64,000 nt of DNA from Welwitschia mirabilis (GCA_051453625.1 JBOZIK010000001.1:111532893-111596892); one strand, 5' to 3'. Shown: positions 12,950 to 24,204, numbered from the stretch's first letter. The notes: generated from the letters alone by a model not told the origin. Numbers and translations are program-made.

Positions 12950-13480
12950 CCGGCCCACAAAAATTTGGTCAACCCCATGTGGTGCTATGATTTACATGGG
13001 TTACCCGACTAAGAAATTTAGTCATCCCAATTTCTTATAGCTTCCTATCTAATTAGCCCCATCTAGGTCCAATCGACCCCAGTCTAGTCACCCGCAATTA
13101 ATCTAGTCACCCACTTTTCTGATAAAAAATCTTTCTAGTTTCCCACATTGAGTCTGGTTAACCCCATAATAGGTTTGATTGATCTTATGATGATTGGTTT
13201 AGGCATACCAGCTACATAGTACTTAGGTCTAGTTGACCCCATTATAGGTCTAGTCCACCCCTTATCATTCAGTCCGAGAGTACTATCTGTGAGGTCCTCA
13301 AATCTGGTCGACCCCAGATAGGTTCAGTTAACCCCTTTCTATTCGGTTTAAGGATACTAGTTCTTTGAGATCACAGGTCCATTTGACCCCATCAAAATCT
13401 GGTCAACCCCTCTGAATGTAGTTCATTTTTTCTGTCTACTTCAGATGCGGTCAACTCCTTGAAATTTTGATCGACCACAT
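12950..13480. repeat. Array of GGTCGACC-like near-palindromes in the LTR
   Basis: More than ten copies of a motif around 'ggtcgacccca' are dispersed here, some decayed to 'ggtcaacccc'. One, at 13,303-13,318, is an almost perfect palindrome (tctggtcgaccccaga). The partner LTR has the same array at 19,195-19,735. Sireviruses are known for conserved palindromic motifs in non-coding regions, and this may be the local version. Confidence 0.65.
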
Positions 13481-13633
13481 TTTGAGGGTAAGTAAACTAA
13501 TAGGTTTCTAGTGCTAAAAAATTAACAAATTTAGTTTCTTCTTTCAACCTGCAAGTAATGTCATATCTTCTACACAAATTTTGCTGTATAGAAAATATTA
13601 GTTTGACATCAATTGGCAAAATATAATCCAAGA

Positions 13634-13647
13634 ATTTCCACCTTTGA
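13634..13647 (-). other. Polypurine tract of element 1
   Basis: The minus strand reads 'tcaaaggtggaaat' immediately before the 3' LTR, a decayed form of the AAAGGGGGAGAT tract of copia elements that primes plus-strand synthesis. Confidence 0.65.
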
Positions 13648-14085
13648 CATTAATGGCAAACAATACTTAGTTGTGACAGAATTAGAACACATAGAAAAAC
13701 TTCCCCTTACAAAATGCTTATTTACAAATTAATATTATAACTTTGAGATAAGTTAAGGCATTTTAAACAAACAAATTTTATGCTTTGATTTAATATGTAC
13801 ATTTGAAAGTTTAAAGGGTGCAACTTTATGATAGACATAATGTGATTAAGAACACTTATTTAGCATTGAATCAGATGACATAAATTTTGGTTCATTTCCA
13901 AATGTTACAAAGACTTTAAATTTTCTAAGATAAGTATATATGATATCATAAGAAAACATTTTTTACATATATAATTTGTGAAAGGCACAATAAGTTTTTA
14001 AGAAACTAAATGACATATCACATGATACAAGATTTTGTGCTAGAATAGATAATTGCATTTCATTAAAGATAAGAAAACCATTTCA
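13648..14085 (-). other. Non-coding 3' internal region of element 1
   Basis: AT-rich sequence between the polypurine tract and the gap, with no recognisable frame. It corresponds to the long untranslated stretch usually found between the env-like ORF and the 3' LTR. Confidence 0.4.
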
Positions 14086-14668
14086 NNNNNNNNNNNNNNN
14101 NNNNNNNNNNNNNNNNNNNNNNNNNNNNNNNNNNNNNNNNNNNNNNNNNNNNNNNNNNNNNNNNNNNNNNNNNNNNNNNNNNNNNNNNNNNNNNNNNNNN
14201 NNNNNNNNNNNNNNNNNNNNNNNNNNNNNNNNNNNNNNNNNNNNNNNNNNNNNNNNNNNNNNNNNNNNNNNNNNNNNNNNNNNNNNNNNNNNNNNNNNNN
14301 NNNNNNNNNNNNNNNNNNNNNNNNNNNNNNNNNNNNNNNNNNNNNNNNNNNNNNNNNNNNNNNNNNNNNNNNNNNNNNNNNNNNNNNNNNNNNNNNNNNN
14401 NNNNNNNNNNNNNNNNNNNNNNNNNNNNNNNNNNNNNNNNNNNNNNNNNNNNNNNNNNNNNNNNNNNNNNNNNNNNNNNNNNNNNNNNNNNNNNNNNNNN
14501 NNNNNNNNNNNNNNNNNNNNNNNNNNNNNNNNNNNNNNNNNNNNNNNNNNNNNNNNNNNNNNNNNNNNNNNNNNNNNNNNNNNNNNNNNNNNNNNNNNNN
14601 NNNNNNNNNNNNNNNNNNNNNNNNNNNNNNNNNNNNNNNNNNNNNNNNNNNNNNNNNNNNNNNNNNNN
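14086..14668. other. Assembly gap (583 N)
   Basis: Undetermined bases inside element 1. Any apparent open frame here consists only of N. Confidence 0.99.
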
Positions 14669-14726
14669 ACAACTAAATCTTCCCCTTTTGACATCAATGA
14701 TAAAGGAGAGAACACAAAACATAACC

Positions 14727-15790
14727 TTAAAAAAAAAAAAATTCAATCAAACTCCTCCTCTTCTTCTCCTTCTTCTTCCTCCGATCCTTTAATTCTTCTT
14801 CATCACCTCTTGTGCATGCTGAACTAGTAGCCTCTATTGAGGTATCCCCTATATCATATCCACCTATAATAAGGGATTCCTTCATGTGTTTGGTATAAAA
14901 GTCAATCTGTCTCAGATAAAAAAGGGTCTCATTAAGAGATGCTTCCTTTGGCAAAAGAAATTTTGAAGAATTCTTGGAGGGGGCAAAAATATACATGTGA
15001 GACAAGGTCACACACCCAATGGGTGCCATAGGCTAGAGGGTTTTCAACTTAGGATGGAAGTTAACTTGAAAATGACAGCAAATATGGGTGATAAGCATAG
15101 ATTAGGATAAAAACCTAGTTCTGTGATACTCCAGCTTTGAGGCCATATTCTTTAGTATTATGGCATTAGCATCAATAGAATGCCCAGTTACTACCAAATA
15201 TATCAATTAGGATCTATAGGAGGAAGACTCATCATGATAGCTAACCAAAGGTAAAAAGCTATAGGTAAAAATCAAATGAAGAAAATGATATTTTGGGGTC
15301 AACAAAGAAGTATACAAGGCGTGCTTCCAAGTGTGCATCTTATCACAAAGTTCTCTGGTAACTGTAGGCTTGTCTTCCATGGTGTCCCGAAGAGTCCAAA
15401 AATCTTCATAGTTCCCCCTTATAAGATCAATCAGCTCTAAAATAAGATTTGCTATCACTGTTATCCGCTTTCCCAAAATAAGGGTTTCAAGGGTTCTGGT
15501 GTTATGATCAAAAAAAGCATTACAATAAAACATTCTAGTAAGAAAGGGATAAGATGAATCAAAAACATCTAAGAAATGATTAAGACCCTGATCTCTGAGG
15601 AGTTGGATAACTTCCTTGAGTTCCTTGAGCTCTGAGATAACTACAGATAGCTCCTGGCACATAGCCTTATTCTTAAACTTATTAAAAAACTTATCAATAT
15701 CTTCCTCTGATATTTTTTGGTAGACGATAGCAGGATCCCTACAGGATGGCTTCTTTACTCTTCTACTAAATGAGATTTCAGCTATTTTAA
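14727..15790 (-). pseudogene. Transposase_32-like (env-position) ORF of element 1
   Basis: The minus strand holds two frames, about 150 codons (15,662-15,207) and 100 codons (15,029-14,727), separated by stops. A further stretch upstream carries KPSCRDPAIVYQKISEEDIDK-like residues. The N-terminal part has charged helices (SELKELKEVIQLL), then an aromatic FYCNAFF segment and a TLETLILGKRITV segment. These fit the pattern of the plant 'putative plant transposon protein' domain (FYANL, then G-K/R-x-V/I). The C-terminal part turns low-complexity and ends in E/K/R-rich residues. The ORF lies between the protease relic and the 3' LTR, where some Sireviruses have an env-like gene. Its biochemical role is unknown and the family assignment is by pattern only. 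Confidence 0.5.
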
Positions 15791-16291
15791 GACTCTTTCA
15801 AGAAAAATAGAGCTAAGAAAATCACTAGATCTGGAGGTAAGACTCTAGATCGTGAAATAAAAGCACTAGATCTAAGAGCTAAAGAGGGCTAGAACATAAT
15901 GAAATTGACTTAGGGTTCTATCTCTTTTATATACTGAGTGAAATAGGGTGAAATGAAGAAAGAAATCGAGTCCATTGACTATACTTCCACACTATAATTT
16001 ATTAGGTCCGATCAACTATTCGAGGTTCTAGTCAACCCATCGAGATGTGGGTCTATAGTACTGGAAGGGGTCCAGGCGACCAGGCTTTTAGGCCGATTGA
16101 CCAACCATATCTAGTCAACCGAATCATAGTTCTGATCAACCACCCTGCAATCAGCTAAGGGATGGTGACTAAACCCCCAGATCATTTTTATGATTGACAA
16201 AATTTCAGACACAAGGTATTACATCAGAATTTAATAGAAAACATTCAGTTTCATTAAAATTTAGCCTAACATCGTAATTTACATGAAATAA
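15791..16291 (-). other. Internal spacer of element 1 with GGTCGACC-like motifs
   Basis: There is no frame with a recognised domain. Between 15,970 and 16,150 the sequence repeats decayed forms of the LTR motif, for example 'tctagtcaacc', 'gattgaccaacc' and 'gatcaacca'. The same motif type is therefore present in both LTRs and in this spacer. Confidence 0.5.
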
Positions 16292-16760
16292 CTAATTAAT
16301 CAATTTAGAATTTACTCTATAAACATTATCCACTCGTTTTGCAAAAAAGATAGAAACATTTATTTTCTCATCTATAACTTTACATTTTGATTTATCAAAA
16401 ATTAATTTATAGCCTTTGTCACATAATTGACTCACACTCAGTAAATTATGTTTCAATCCATTTACATAAAGCACATGATCTAGTTTAGGCAACTTACCTC
16501 CCTTGATGCATCTAGTACCTTCTATTTTTACCTTTTCATTGTTTTCAAAGATGACTTCTCATCCATTTATGCTTTGTAGGTGTTAAAATCTTGATTTTTC
16601 TCCTGATATATGATTTGAGCAACCACTATCTAGATACCAACTATTTGTACATTGTCCTCTGATAACTATCTATGTTAGAAAACTTTGAAGATTGTTAGCT
16701 CTAACCTACGTAGTCTTATTATATTTAGGTGGTACAGCTTTCTTAGGAACAAACTTAAAG
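16292..16760 (-). pseudogene. Sirevirus protease / GAG-pre-integrase relic
   Basis: The minus strand at about 16,657-16,601 reads NSWYLDSGCSNHISG, the copia aspartic-protease active site with its DSG triad. An INGWEVIFENNEKVKIEG-like stretch follows, then the GAG-pre-integrase segment, open as 66 codons from 16,492 to 16,292, with GLKHNLLSVSQLCDKG near its start. That last motif is a hallmark of Sirevirus/SIRE polyproteins. After about 16,292 the polyprotein stops: integrase, RT and RNase H are missing. Two or more stops and frame changes interrupt the upstream part. Confidence 0.85.
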
Positions 16761-16799
16761 ATAAGGTATTTACAATTTTAGAGAAAAGCATTAATTGTC

Positions 16800-17439
16800 A
16801 AACATTGCATAAAGGCTTTGAATGACCAAATTTACTATAAAAATTATACAAAAGATTAAAAAAATACTTACTCTTCTGGTTTACTTATTCTTGTAATTTT
16901 TATAAACTAAAGCTAATGCCTTATTTGTCTTCAATGGATTTTCGTACTCTAATCATCTATTCCAATTTAAAAGATCTCCTAGAAAATTTATTTACAAAAA
17001 AAAAAAGATCTTGTACCTGAGAAATTAGGTTGATGTTATCAGATTTGAGCACATTGTATTTCTCTTCTAATTTCTTCTTTTCTTTAGTAATAGTATTCAC
17101 TATTTTGTTTAACTCATTTATTCTGTTGGCTAGCTTTTCATACTCCTCATACAACTTCTAAAATATTTTTTCTAACTCATCCTCTTATTCATTTATCATA
17201 TCTAAATCATTAGGCATTGATGTGCTAAGAACATCTTTAAGTGATGGTATAAAAGCCATGAAAGATAACCTTCTATCTCTATCTAATTCATGATCTAAAT
17301 AGCTTTCCTCCTCATTATCATCTTCATTGTCCCAAGTAGCTATGAATGAGGGATTCTTTAATTTTCTATTATCTCTTCTGCTGTTAGGATACTTATTTTT
17401 CATATGTTCAAATCCTTTGGATTAGTAACATTAGATTTC
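16800..17439 (-). pseudogene. Gag C-terminal part: coiled coil and zinc knuckle
   Basis: Two short frames on the minus strand (17,403-17,185 and 17,154-16,957) carry an acidic linker (NEDDNEEESY) and then a long heptad-like stretch (EKLANRINELNKIV, KKKLEEKYNVLKS) predicted to form a coiled coil. Around 16,860-16,810 a FGHSKPLC segment preserves the second half of a CCHC zinc knuckle. Coiled-coil-bearing Gag is usual in Sireviruses. Frames are broken by stops. Confidence 0.75.
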
Positions 17440-18259
17440 TTTCCCCTTTTCTTGCTTCCTTATTTGTTTTGGATGACTTCTCTTTGCATTCTTACTCGAT
17501 TATCCTTCGTTTTTCTTCCTATAAGAAAATTTTCTAAATCTTATGGCTAGGAGATCCACTTCATTACCATCAAACTTCTTATCTGACCTATCAGATATAT
17601 AGTCTTCTTGCACACATTTTAAAGTAATACCTTTTTTTTTTTTACTCTTTAACAAATTTAGGCTTATAGATTTGCAAATTACCTCGATGGCTATGACCTT
17701 TAGTTTAAATCTTTTAGATAGGGATCTTAAGACTTTTCTTATCACTTTTCTTTCCTCTATGTGTTCTTCGAGGCTTGACCTTGAGTTCACAATATCAGTA
17801 AGTCTAGCAAAAAATTCTTGTAATGTTTCTTCTTCATCCATATGGATATCTTCAAATTTAGAGATGATCATCTGGAGTTTAGCTTGTTTAAGTTGAGGTT
17901 CTTTCATCTACTTCTTCGAGAATGTACCAAGCTTTCTTAATATGGTTACAGTTTACTATTCATTTGAATTCATCTACACACACTGCACAAAAAATTGTAT
18001 TAAGAGCACAGGCATCTATAGTGGCTTTTAACTTATCAACTAGTGTCCATTGGTCTTGGGATTTGGGAACTAGGATAGTGTTGCCATTTACATCAGTTTG
18101 GGTTATCATAGGTACAGAGTGACCTTTGTAGATGATTCCTTCTATGTCAGCATCTAGGGATCTAAGAAATATTTTCATCCTATCTTTCTAATAATCATAT
18201 TTTAACCCATTAAACATAGATGGATTTCTGGTTAAAAAATCATCAGAAGGATTACTCAT
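17440..18259 (-). pseudogene. Sirevirus-type gag relic (UBN2-like)
   Basis: The probable start is the ATG at 18,259 (MSNPSDDFL), 50 bp after the primer-binding site. The N-terminal PSMFNGLKYDY, then KDRMKIFLRSLD, fit the copia Gag N-terminus, and the family's Trp after YDY has become TAG. A VPKSQDQWT segment follows. After a frameshift near 17,960, a 135-codon frame (17,907-17,500) contains KLQMIISKFEDIHMDEEE, FFARLTDIVN and VLRSLSKRFKLKVIAIE, the conserved core of UBN2-type copia Gag. It once formed the virus-like particle and is now non-functional. Confidence 0.88.
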
Positions 18260-18308
18260 TTTAGCGTTCTAACGTCAAGATGGTTAAAATCTAATGTAGA
18301 ATCAACTT

Positions 18309-18321
18309 AGCTCTGATACCA
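18309..18321 (-). other. Primer-binding site, initiator tRNA-Met type (element 1)
   Basis: The minus strand reads TGGTATCAGAGCT two bases inside the 5' LTR end. This is complementary to the 3' end of plant initiator tRNA-Met, used to prime minus-strand synthesis, and fixes orientation and the LTR boundary at 18,324. Confidence 0.93.
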
Positions 18322-18323
18322 AA

Positions 18324-19891
18324 TGAAAGGATCAAGAACCTTAGAAGGGCAAGGTGAATAGATTCCTTTAAAAATTCAATAAATATTCTAAAATAAATTA
18401 ATCTTAAATACAACTTGCATACACAAATATACTATTCTAGGAAGTGCATAAAATGATAAAATACTGAAAGTAAAGAATCAAAAATTGAAAGCACAAAATA
18501 CCACTTTGATGCAAATTGGATTTATAGTGGTTTGAGAAATCTCCTACTTCACTCTCGACAATCAGCTTATTCCCAAACTAGATCTTGGATCTTCGTTACT
18601 CAACCAGGTATTCCAGGTTCACCTGTAACCTTTACAAATGGACTTTTTCAGGCTAAGTTTTAAACTTTAGCACAGACTTTTCAAGGCTTAGTCTCAATCT
18701 TTAGCATAGACTTTTCAAGGCTTAGTTTTAACCTATATAATGGAGTTTTTAAAACTAATTCTCAACCTATAGAAAATAGGGTAGTGATGTAATGATACCT
18801 TAAAATCACAGATATCACTTATTCTAGAATTAGTAGATCTAATGGAGCTCTCCTCTTGTGATAGTAAAACAATAGAAACTCTAGATCTGACTTTGAATAT
18901 AGAAAGTATGTGAATGATAGATCTCCTTCAGTTAGATATAATGATGCTAAGGTACAACAGTGATAATCATACAAATCCAATAATTGATCCTTCAGATCTA
19001 ATAGATTTGACCAAATGAGTGTAGTTATAAAATATCCTATTATCATCTATAGCTTAGGTATTTATAATGAAAGGCTTTTAGGGTTTATTACATTTGAATT
19101 GCACCTCCAATGACTATAAACAGCTAGAAAATGGCTACCTAATTGCTACATAATAGATACATAACATTTAGAAAAATTTCATTTCTGCTTCATCTAGTCG
19201 ACCCCACAAAAATCCGGTCAACTCCATGTGCTGCCGTAATTTACATAGGTCACCCAAGTAAGAAATTCAGTTACCCTAATTTCTTATGGCTTCCTATTCA
19301 GTCGACTCCATCTAGGTCTGGTCGACCCCAGTCTAGTTGCTAGCAATTAATCCAGTCACCTGCTCCTCTGATAAAAAATCTTTCTAGTTTTTTGCATTGA
19401 GTCCAATCGACTTCATACTAGGTCCAATCGACCCCATAATGATTGGTTTAACCATACTAGCTACATAATTCTCAAGTCTGGTTGACCACATCATAGATCC
19501 AGTCAACCCCTTATCATTCAGTCTGAGAGTACTGTCTATTAGGTCCTAAAATCCGGTTGACCCCATATAGGTCTAGTTAACCCCTTTCCATTTAGTTTAG
19601 GGACACTGGCTCTTCAAGGTTATAGATCTGTTCAACCCCATCAAAATCCGGTCAACCCCTCTAAATGCAGTTCATTTTTCCTGTCTGCTTTAGGTACGAT
19701 CAGCCTCTTAAAAATATGGTTAACCCCATCTTGAGGGTAAGTAAACTGACAGGTTTCTAGTACTCAAAAATTGATCAATTTAGTTCCATCTTTCAACCTA
19801 TAAGTAATGTCATATATTCTGCACAAAATACACAAAATTTACTATACAGAAAATATTAGTTTAAGATCAATTAGTAAAACATAATCGAAGA
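18324..19891 (-). repeat. 5' LTR of Sirevirus-like element 1
   Basis: Direct repeat of 12,123-13,633 with the same internal tandem units (18,632-18,765) and the same GGTCGACC-like array (19,195-19,735). The high-coordinate end 'tcgaaga' is the decayed TGTTGG-type start on the minus strand. Confidence 0.88.
19047..19062 (-). promoter_or_regulatory. Putative TATA box in the 5' LTR of element 1
   Basis: The minus strand reads 'cattataaatacctaa'. The other LTR has the equivalent 'attataaataac' near 12,817. Position mid-LTR fits the U3/R boundary. Confidence 0.5.
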
Positions 19892-19896
19892 GGCTT
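19892..19896. repeat. Target-site duplication, right copy (ggctt)
   Basis: Partner of gactt at 12,118-12,122, with one mismatch. Confidence 0.65.
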
Positions 19897-21587
19897 ATCT
19901 TTTAAAGTTAAAGGAAAAGTATGTATTTCTAAGATTTCCACATTATCCACTTACTCATATTTCTCATCATTCTTGGAATTCAAAGCCTAATGGATAAGTG
20001 GTGTTGTACTAATTCCACTTCTAGTTACCACCTTCCAATCCTTTTTAACTTCATTTACATTTAATAAATGTTAATATGAAAGAGATGCTTGTGATCATTG
20101 ATTAACCAACATCATTTATTAAAGTATACTAGCTACATACTTAATGTTCTTACTTTGGTTAAAATGATTGTGTTTATTTGTTTTTGAATTTTATTCAACT
20201 ATTAAGTCTCTAAGTAAATCACTTTTACTTTATTGAAAATTTGAGGCACTTGGTTAAAATTTGGAGTTGCTTAGTTAAAAATTTAAATTCTTAAAAATAT
20301 TCTCACAAGATTGAAAATTTGGTTGCCTAGTTATTCTTTGATATTGTAATTGATTCCCAGAGTTAGAAGGCCTTTGGTTAAAGGAACATACTTCCTCATA
20401 CATCGTCTCTTTACATGTTGGTAACAAGGGCATTCCTTTGTTAAATAAGAGTTGTCTTCACATAAATCACATGTTGAAATTATGTTCCTCTTATCTGCTA
20501 CTTTTACATCAACTATCATTTGATTATACTTATTCAAGTTAGTAGTGAAATTCTTAATTACATTAGTTAAATCACATTGCTCTTTCTTCTTTTCATGTCT
20601 TACTTTCTTTAGATCTCTTATGATTTGACCTATGGTTTAATTCTCGATGTAAGTTGATTTTGACTAAGTTTGACTTATCCATTCTCTCAATAACTTTCAT
20701 GCTTCATCTAGAGTTAAGTTCATCATGTTACCACCATAAGTAAAGTCTACAAATTGTTTTACTTAACTATTCAATTCACTGTAAAAATAATCTATCAACT
20801 CTTTCTTAGTAAATTCATCAATACATTTGGAATGAATTGCTACGATAAATAGCTTAAAATTTTTGGCATAATCTTTATGAGGTCATTATTAAAAGTTGAT
20901 AACTTCCTTCCTTCTTGTCCTCATGGTACTTTCATTCAAAAATCTCTTAATGAAAGCTTCCTACACTCAAGACTTAAGGCCCTTATGTGACATGTTTTAA
21001 GCTAAATTTTAGATTTTTTTCTAAGTATGATAGGAAAAATAACCTTAAAATCTATCATTAATTTGTTTCTTTCCATTTCATGAGGTAAGAATAAGTTATT
21101 ATATATTAGCTAGATGTTGAAATGATTCATCATCAGGATCTCCCAAAAATGATGGGTAGGCACTCAAGTCTCTAAGTTCTACATCATCACAGAAGCAAGC
21201 TAAAATGATTTTGGATTTCATGTTATTTATTAGCTACTAAATCTCTAAGTGGAACATTTGCATTCAAATTAGATGTTCTCAAAATAATTAGTACACTAGA
21301 TAAAACTACTTTTTTAAGTTTTTGTATTGAATTTAAAATGAATGAAGAAGAAATAAAATGATTCACTTCTATTCTATTATTTTCATAATCTTAGTTTGAA
21401 AATTTTAATTTTAAAATAATAAAAACAAAAAGTTTTCTTCTTCAATTCTCAAAATTATTTAATCTTTTTGCATACCTAGGGTGTGTATACATGGATTTTT
21501 CTCATAGTTGAATAAGCCTTCTTTGATATTCTCCTTAATCAGGCTCCACTATCTCTGGTATTTCATCTTCTTACTAGAATTTACCAT
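19897..21587 (-). pseudogene. Athila-type gag relic
   Basis: The probable start is the ATG at 21,587 (MVNSSKKMKY), matching MVSSSKKVKY at 46,078 in the plus-strand copy. A YPSFLGDPDDESFQHLANI-like segment follows (about 21,180-21,110). The retrotransposon-gag core lies around 20,970-20,680 (EAFIKRFLNES, RTRRKEVINF, KLLREWISQT in broken frames). The frame at 20,537-20,331 has a zinc-knuckle remnant, CDLCEDNSYLTKEC, in which the His position is lost. The tail (19,970-19,900) reads like VDNVEILEIHTFPL. It ends abruptly at the Sirevirus insertion and resumes at 12,117. Confidence 0.82.
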
Positions 21588-22116
21588 ATCCTTGCATACT
21601 AATAAAATGTATAATACTATAAATAAATGATTGTCTTGATTATCATCTAAACGATCAACTAGACAACTAGAAATAACATATAAAAATACAAAAAAAATAA
21701 ATTATAAAAATTAAAAATAAAAATAAGTGACTGTCATCCACCATGTCATCTAGACGGTAGAGGGCACAACATCAAATTTATTATACTATGAAAAATTAAA
21801 AAAAATTAATTAAAAAAATAGAAATAAGAATATTGTCATCTATTGTGTCATCCAGATAACAATGGGGATAATGTCTACTATCAAAAACCATAAATCCAGG
21901 AAACCTCAGTAAAAACTAGAAAATCCTACTATCATCTACTTTATCATGTGAAGGATGGATGGGACAATAAATCTTATTAATGAAAATAAAAATTGCATGA
22001 ATAAACCTATGGAATCTAGAATAAAACTACAACACTACTTTAAACAAATAACCCAAATCAAAATCTAATGTCCTTATCTAATATAATGATAATCCTCTAG
22101 CTTCTTACAACCTTCC
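21588..22116 (-). other. Athila 5' leader (minus-strand element)
   Basis: This is the untranslated region between primer-binding site and gag. On the minus strand it shares the order of short motifs with 45,656-46,077, such as 'gaggattatcatt', 'tagtgttgta' and 'tcatccagat'. No upstream ORF is visible. Confidence 0.6.
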
Positions 22117-22132
22117 TCAGTAATGGCGGCAA
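22117..22132 (-). other. Primer-binding site, tRNA-Asp type (Athila, minus)
   Basis: The minus strand reads TGCCGCCATTACTGAG followed by GAAGG, a decayed form of the TGGCGCCGTTGCCGGGG site typical of Athila. It places the LTR 3' end just above, near 22,137. Confidence 0.8.
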
Positions 22133-22136
22133 AATG

Positions 22137-23390
22137 TTTCAATTTGAATTTGTGCAATTCTTATGTCCTTAACTGATTCCTAGCATTTACAAATACTTGC
22201 ACAAAAACACATACTAGTATAGTGGGAGTTCACTTAAATGTTGTAAGAAGGCACTAAGCTAGAAGTTAGAGAATTGATTTAGCAAAGTATTTTTTTTTTG
22301 GTGTTTTTCGATTAAGTAACTAAAATAAGAATAACAAAGAAATAAAATACAAGATGAATGCTAATGCAATGCTAATGAACTATATGCAAATGGAATAATT
22401 TTGAGTACCAGATCTATTCTATTCCCGATCTACTATCATCAAGGTCAATTCTTATAATCTAGATTAGTTAGGAAGTAATTATTATTTAATCCTAACTAAT
22501 ATAAGCTATAAGGCACATCAAAATAGAATATAATTAAATGCAACTACTATAGCTATTAAAATGTAATATAAAATAAAATGCATGTCCTAAACTAATTATC
22601 TTAATCGATTATCACATAGGTTACCCATATGATCTATATTAACTATAAAGCTGTCATGAAATTATAATCTAAATAAACCATAAAGAAAATACACTTGATA
22701 GAAATAAATCAACCTTTTATTAATTACAATAAAACATTCACTTACAAATTAGTAGCACCTCATTGGAGGATACACAGCCCAACACTAAGGAATACTCCTC
22801 TCTACAGCTAAGATGAACCTCTTTTCCTTTAATATTTTATCACAAGATTTTAGATACAATAGATGATAAATGAAAATGAGGACAAAGAGGTATTTATAGC
22901 ACTACATGAAATATTCTAGGAAATGAAATCCTAGCAACCCAAAAGGGATGCGTAACCTAATTACAAAGATTGTAAATCATATTCCTTCATTTACATAAAA
23001 TAAAATATCATTCTAATTATCATTTGAATGACAATGAGGATGACACTCCATTACAAAGGATGAATTTTCAACTTCCAATCCTAATTCATTTTAGCATCCC
23101 TATCAGCTTCAAATACACTATTATCCTAACTATTATCTAAATAACTAGGAATGGTAGGCTTCTAAGATCTCTAGCTAAGGAAAATCAGTCTTCTAAATCA
23201 TTAGACTCCTCCTCAAAATGCTAAGTATCAAAAGCTACTTGAGATGCCTCTAAATGAATCAATAATTGCATGTTTTCATGATCATTCCATCGACTCTTCA
23301 TAATTATCAGGACTCTATCTAAACCTATCTAAATGTCCTATAAAAATACTTAGAATACTCCATCAAATATATATAATTTGGCATTATGAT
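22137..23390 (-). repeat. Athila LTR (5' LTR of the minus-strand element)
   Basis: About 1.25 kb, similar by eye to 44,372-45,634 (plus strand, 1.26 kb) and to 58,338-59,199. The minus-strand start has 'tgccaaattata', comparable with 'taccaaattata' at 44,374. Boundaries are good to about 10 bp. No matching 3' LTR is visible beyond the integrase. Confidence 0.75.
22887..22899 (-). promoter_or_regulatory. Putative TATA box in the Athila LTR
   Basis: The minus strand reads 'ctataaatacctc'. The plus-strand LTR has 'taataaatacctc' at 44,871-44,883 and the solo LTR 'aataataaatacctcc' near 59,089-59,104, so the segment is conserved among three copies. Confidence 0.6.
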
Positions 23391-23479
23391 AACAAGGCCT
23401 TTAAATAAGGCTAATTAATAATTTAATTAAGAGCTTAATATATCTAGTATCCAAGTAAATAAGGTTTACAAAATATGGG

Positions 23480-24204
23480 ATATGATACCTTCCCTCACTT
23501 ATACTAATTCACTTTCAAGAATTAAGATATATAAAGAGCTTAAGAACATCTAACTATATATTATAAGCTTCAAAGATATTTGGGTATTAATTTTTCTTGT
23601 TTCTATAGCTCCCAAGTAGATTCATTAAGAATATGCTTACTCCACTTTATCTTCACTTTATGGATATCTCTATTTCATAAATTAATAGTTTATTGATTTA
23701 GCACTACTTCTAGCTTCTCTATAGTTAAATAATTTGGTTCTACTTGAATATGAAACCAGTATAACAGATGAGAAGGATATGCAATATACTTTCTTTACAT
23801 ATTTTCATGGAAAACACCATGTATGTGCAATAATTAAGGAGGTATAACAAGCTTATATGCAATAGATTCAACTCTTCCTAATATTTCAAATGGTTTAATA
23901 AATTGAGGAGCTAATTTTAATTTCTTAACTTCTCTCATTACTGATTTCATTTGGTGATACTTTAAGAACTATATGATTATCTATTTTGAACTTAACATTT
24001 CTTCTTTAATGATCTATATACATCTTTTCTCTATTTATTGCTTCTTTAAGTCTTTCCTTAGTAATTATTATTTTACTTTCCATTTTTTACAATATTTCTA
24101 GTCCTATCATTAATTTTTAATTAGATTTTATCCATGAAGTAGGTTTTCTACATTTTATACCATATAGGACTTCAAATGTATCCATTTGATTTAAACTCTA
24201 ATAG
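23480..24204 (-). pseudogene. Chromovirus (Tekay/Del type) integrase C-terminus and chromodomain relic
   Basis: On the minus strand a Tekay-type segment begins at 24,204 (NSY, then TFEVLYGIKCRKP) and continues with the basic INREKMYIDH, the FKIDNHIVLKVSP segment of the GPY/F region, and a chromodomain remnant ending in an ILNESTWEL segment at about 23,570 (family consensus EATWEL). Chromodomains in these elements are thought to guide integration to heterochromatin. Several stops interrupt the frame. The rest of the same pol lies at 41,873-44,371; the two halves meet without loss of frame when the intervening 17.66-kb insertion is removed. Confidence 0.85.

Larger units (their letters stand above)
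12123..13633 (-). repeat. 3' LTR of Sirevirus-like element 1
   Basis: Direct repeat of 18,324-19,891. In one 60-bp stretch (12,241-12,300 against 18,442-18,501) I count 4 differences; other parts differ more and carry indels. On the plus strand it starts 'tgaaagg' and ends 'ccaaga', the decayed form of the usual TG...CA ends. It contains short tandem units around 'gacttttcaaggcttagtc' (12,430-12,565) and many GGTCGACC-like motifs (12,950-13,480). Confidence 0.88.
12123..19891 (-). mobile_element. Sirevirus-like Ty1/copia element 1, nested in Athila
   Basis: The element is about 7.8 kb on the minus strand. It has 1.51-kb and 1.57-kb LTRs in direct orientation, a tRNA-Met primer-binding site next to the 5' LTR, a purine tract next to the 3' LTR, a gag relic with coiled coil and zinc knuckle, a protease/GAG-pre-integrase relic, and a Transposase_32-like ORF before the 3' LTR. 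Integrase, RT and RNase H are absent. The GLKHNLLSVSQLCDKG segment and the coiled-coil-bearing gag are typical of Sireviruses. It lies between the gag and protease of a minus-strand Athila element. Confidence 0.85.

Noticed and set aside
14040-14746. Long open frames of 200+ codons on both strands
   Set aside because: They consist almost entirely of N from the 583-base gap.
17672-18122. Plus-strand frames of 66-74 codons
   Set aside because: Antisense shadows of the element 1 gag relic.
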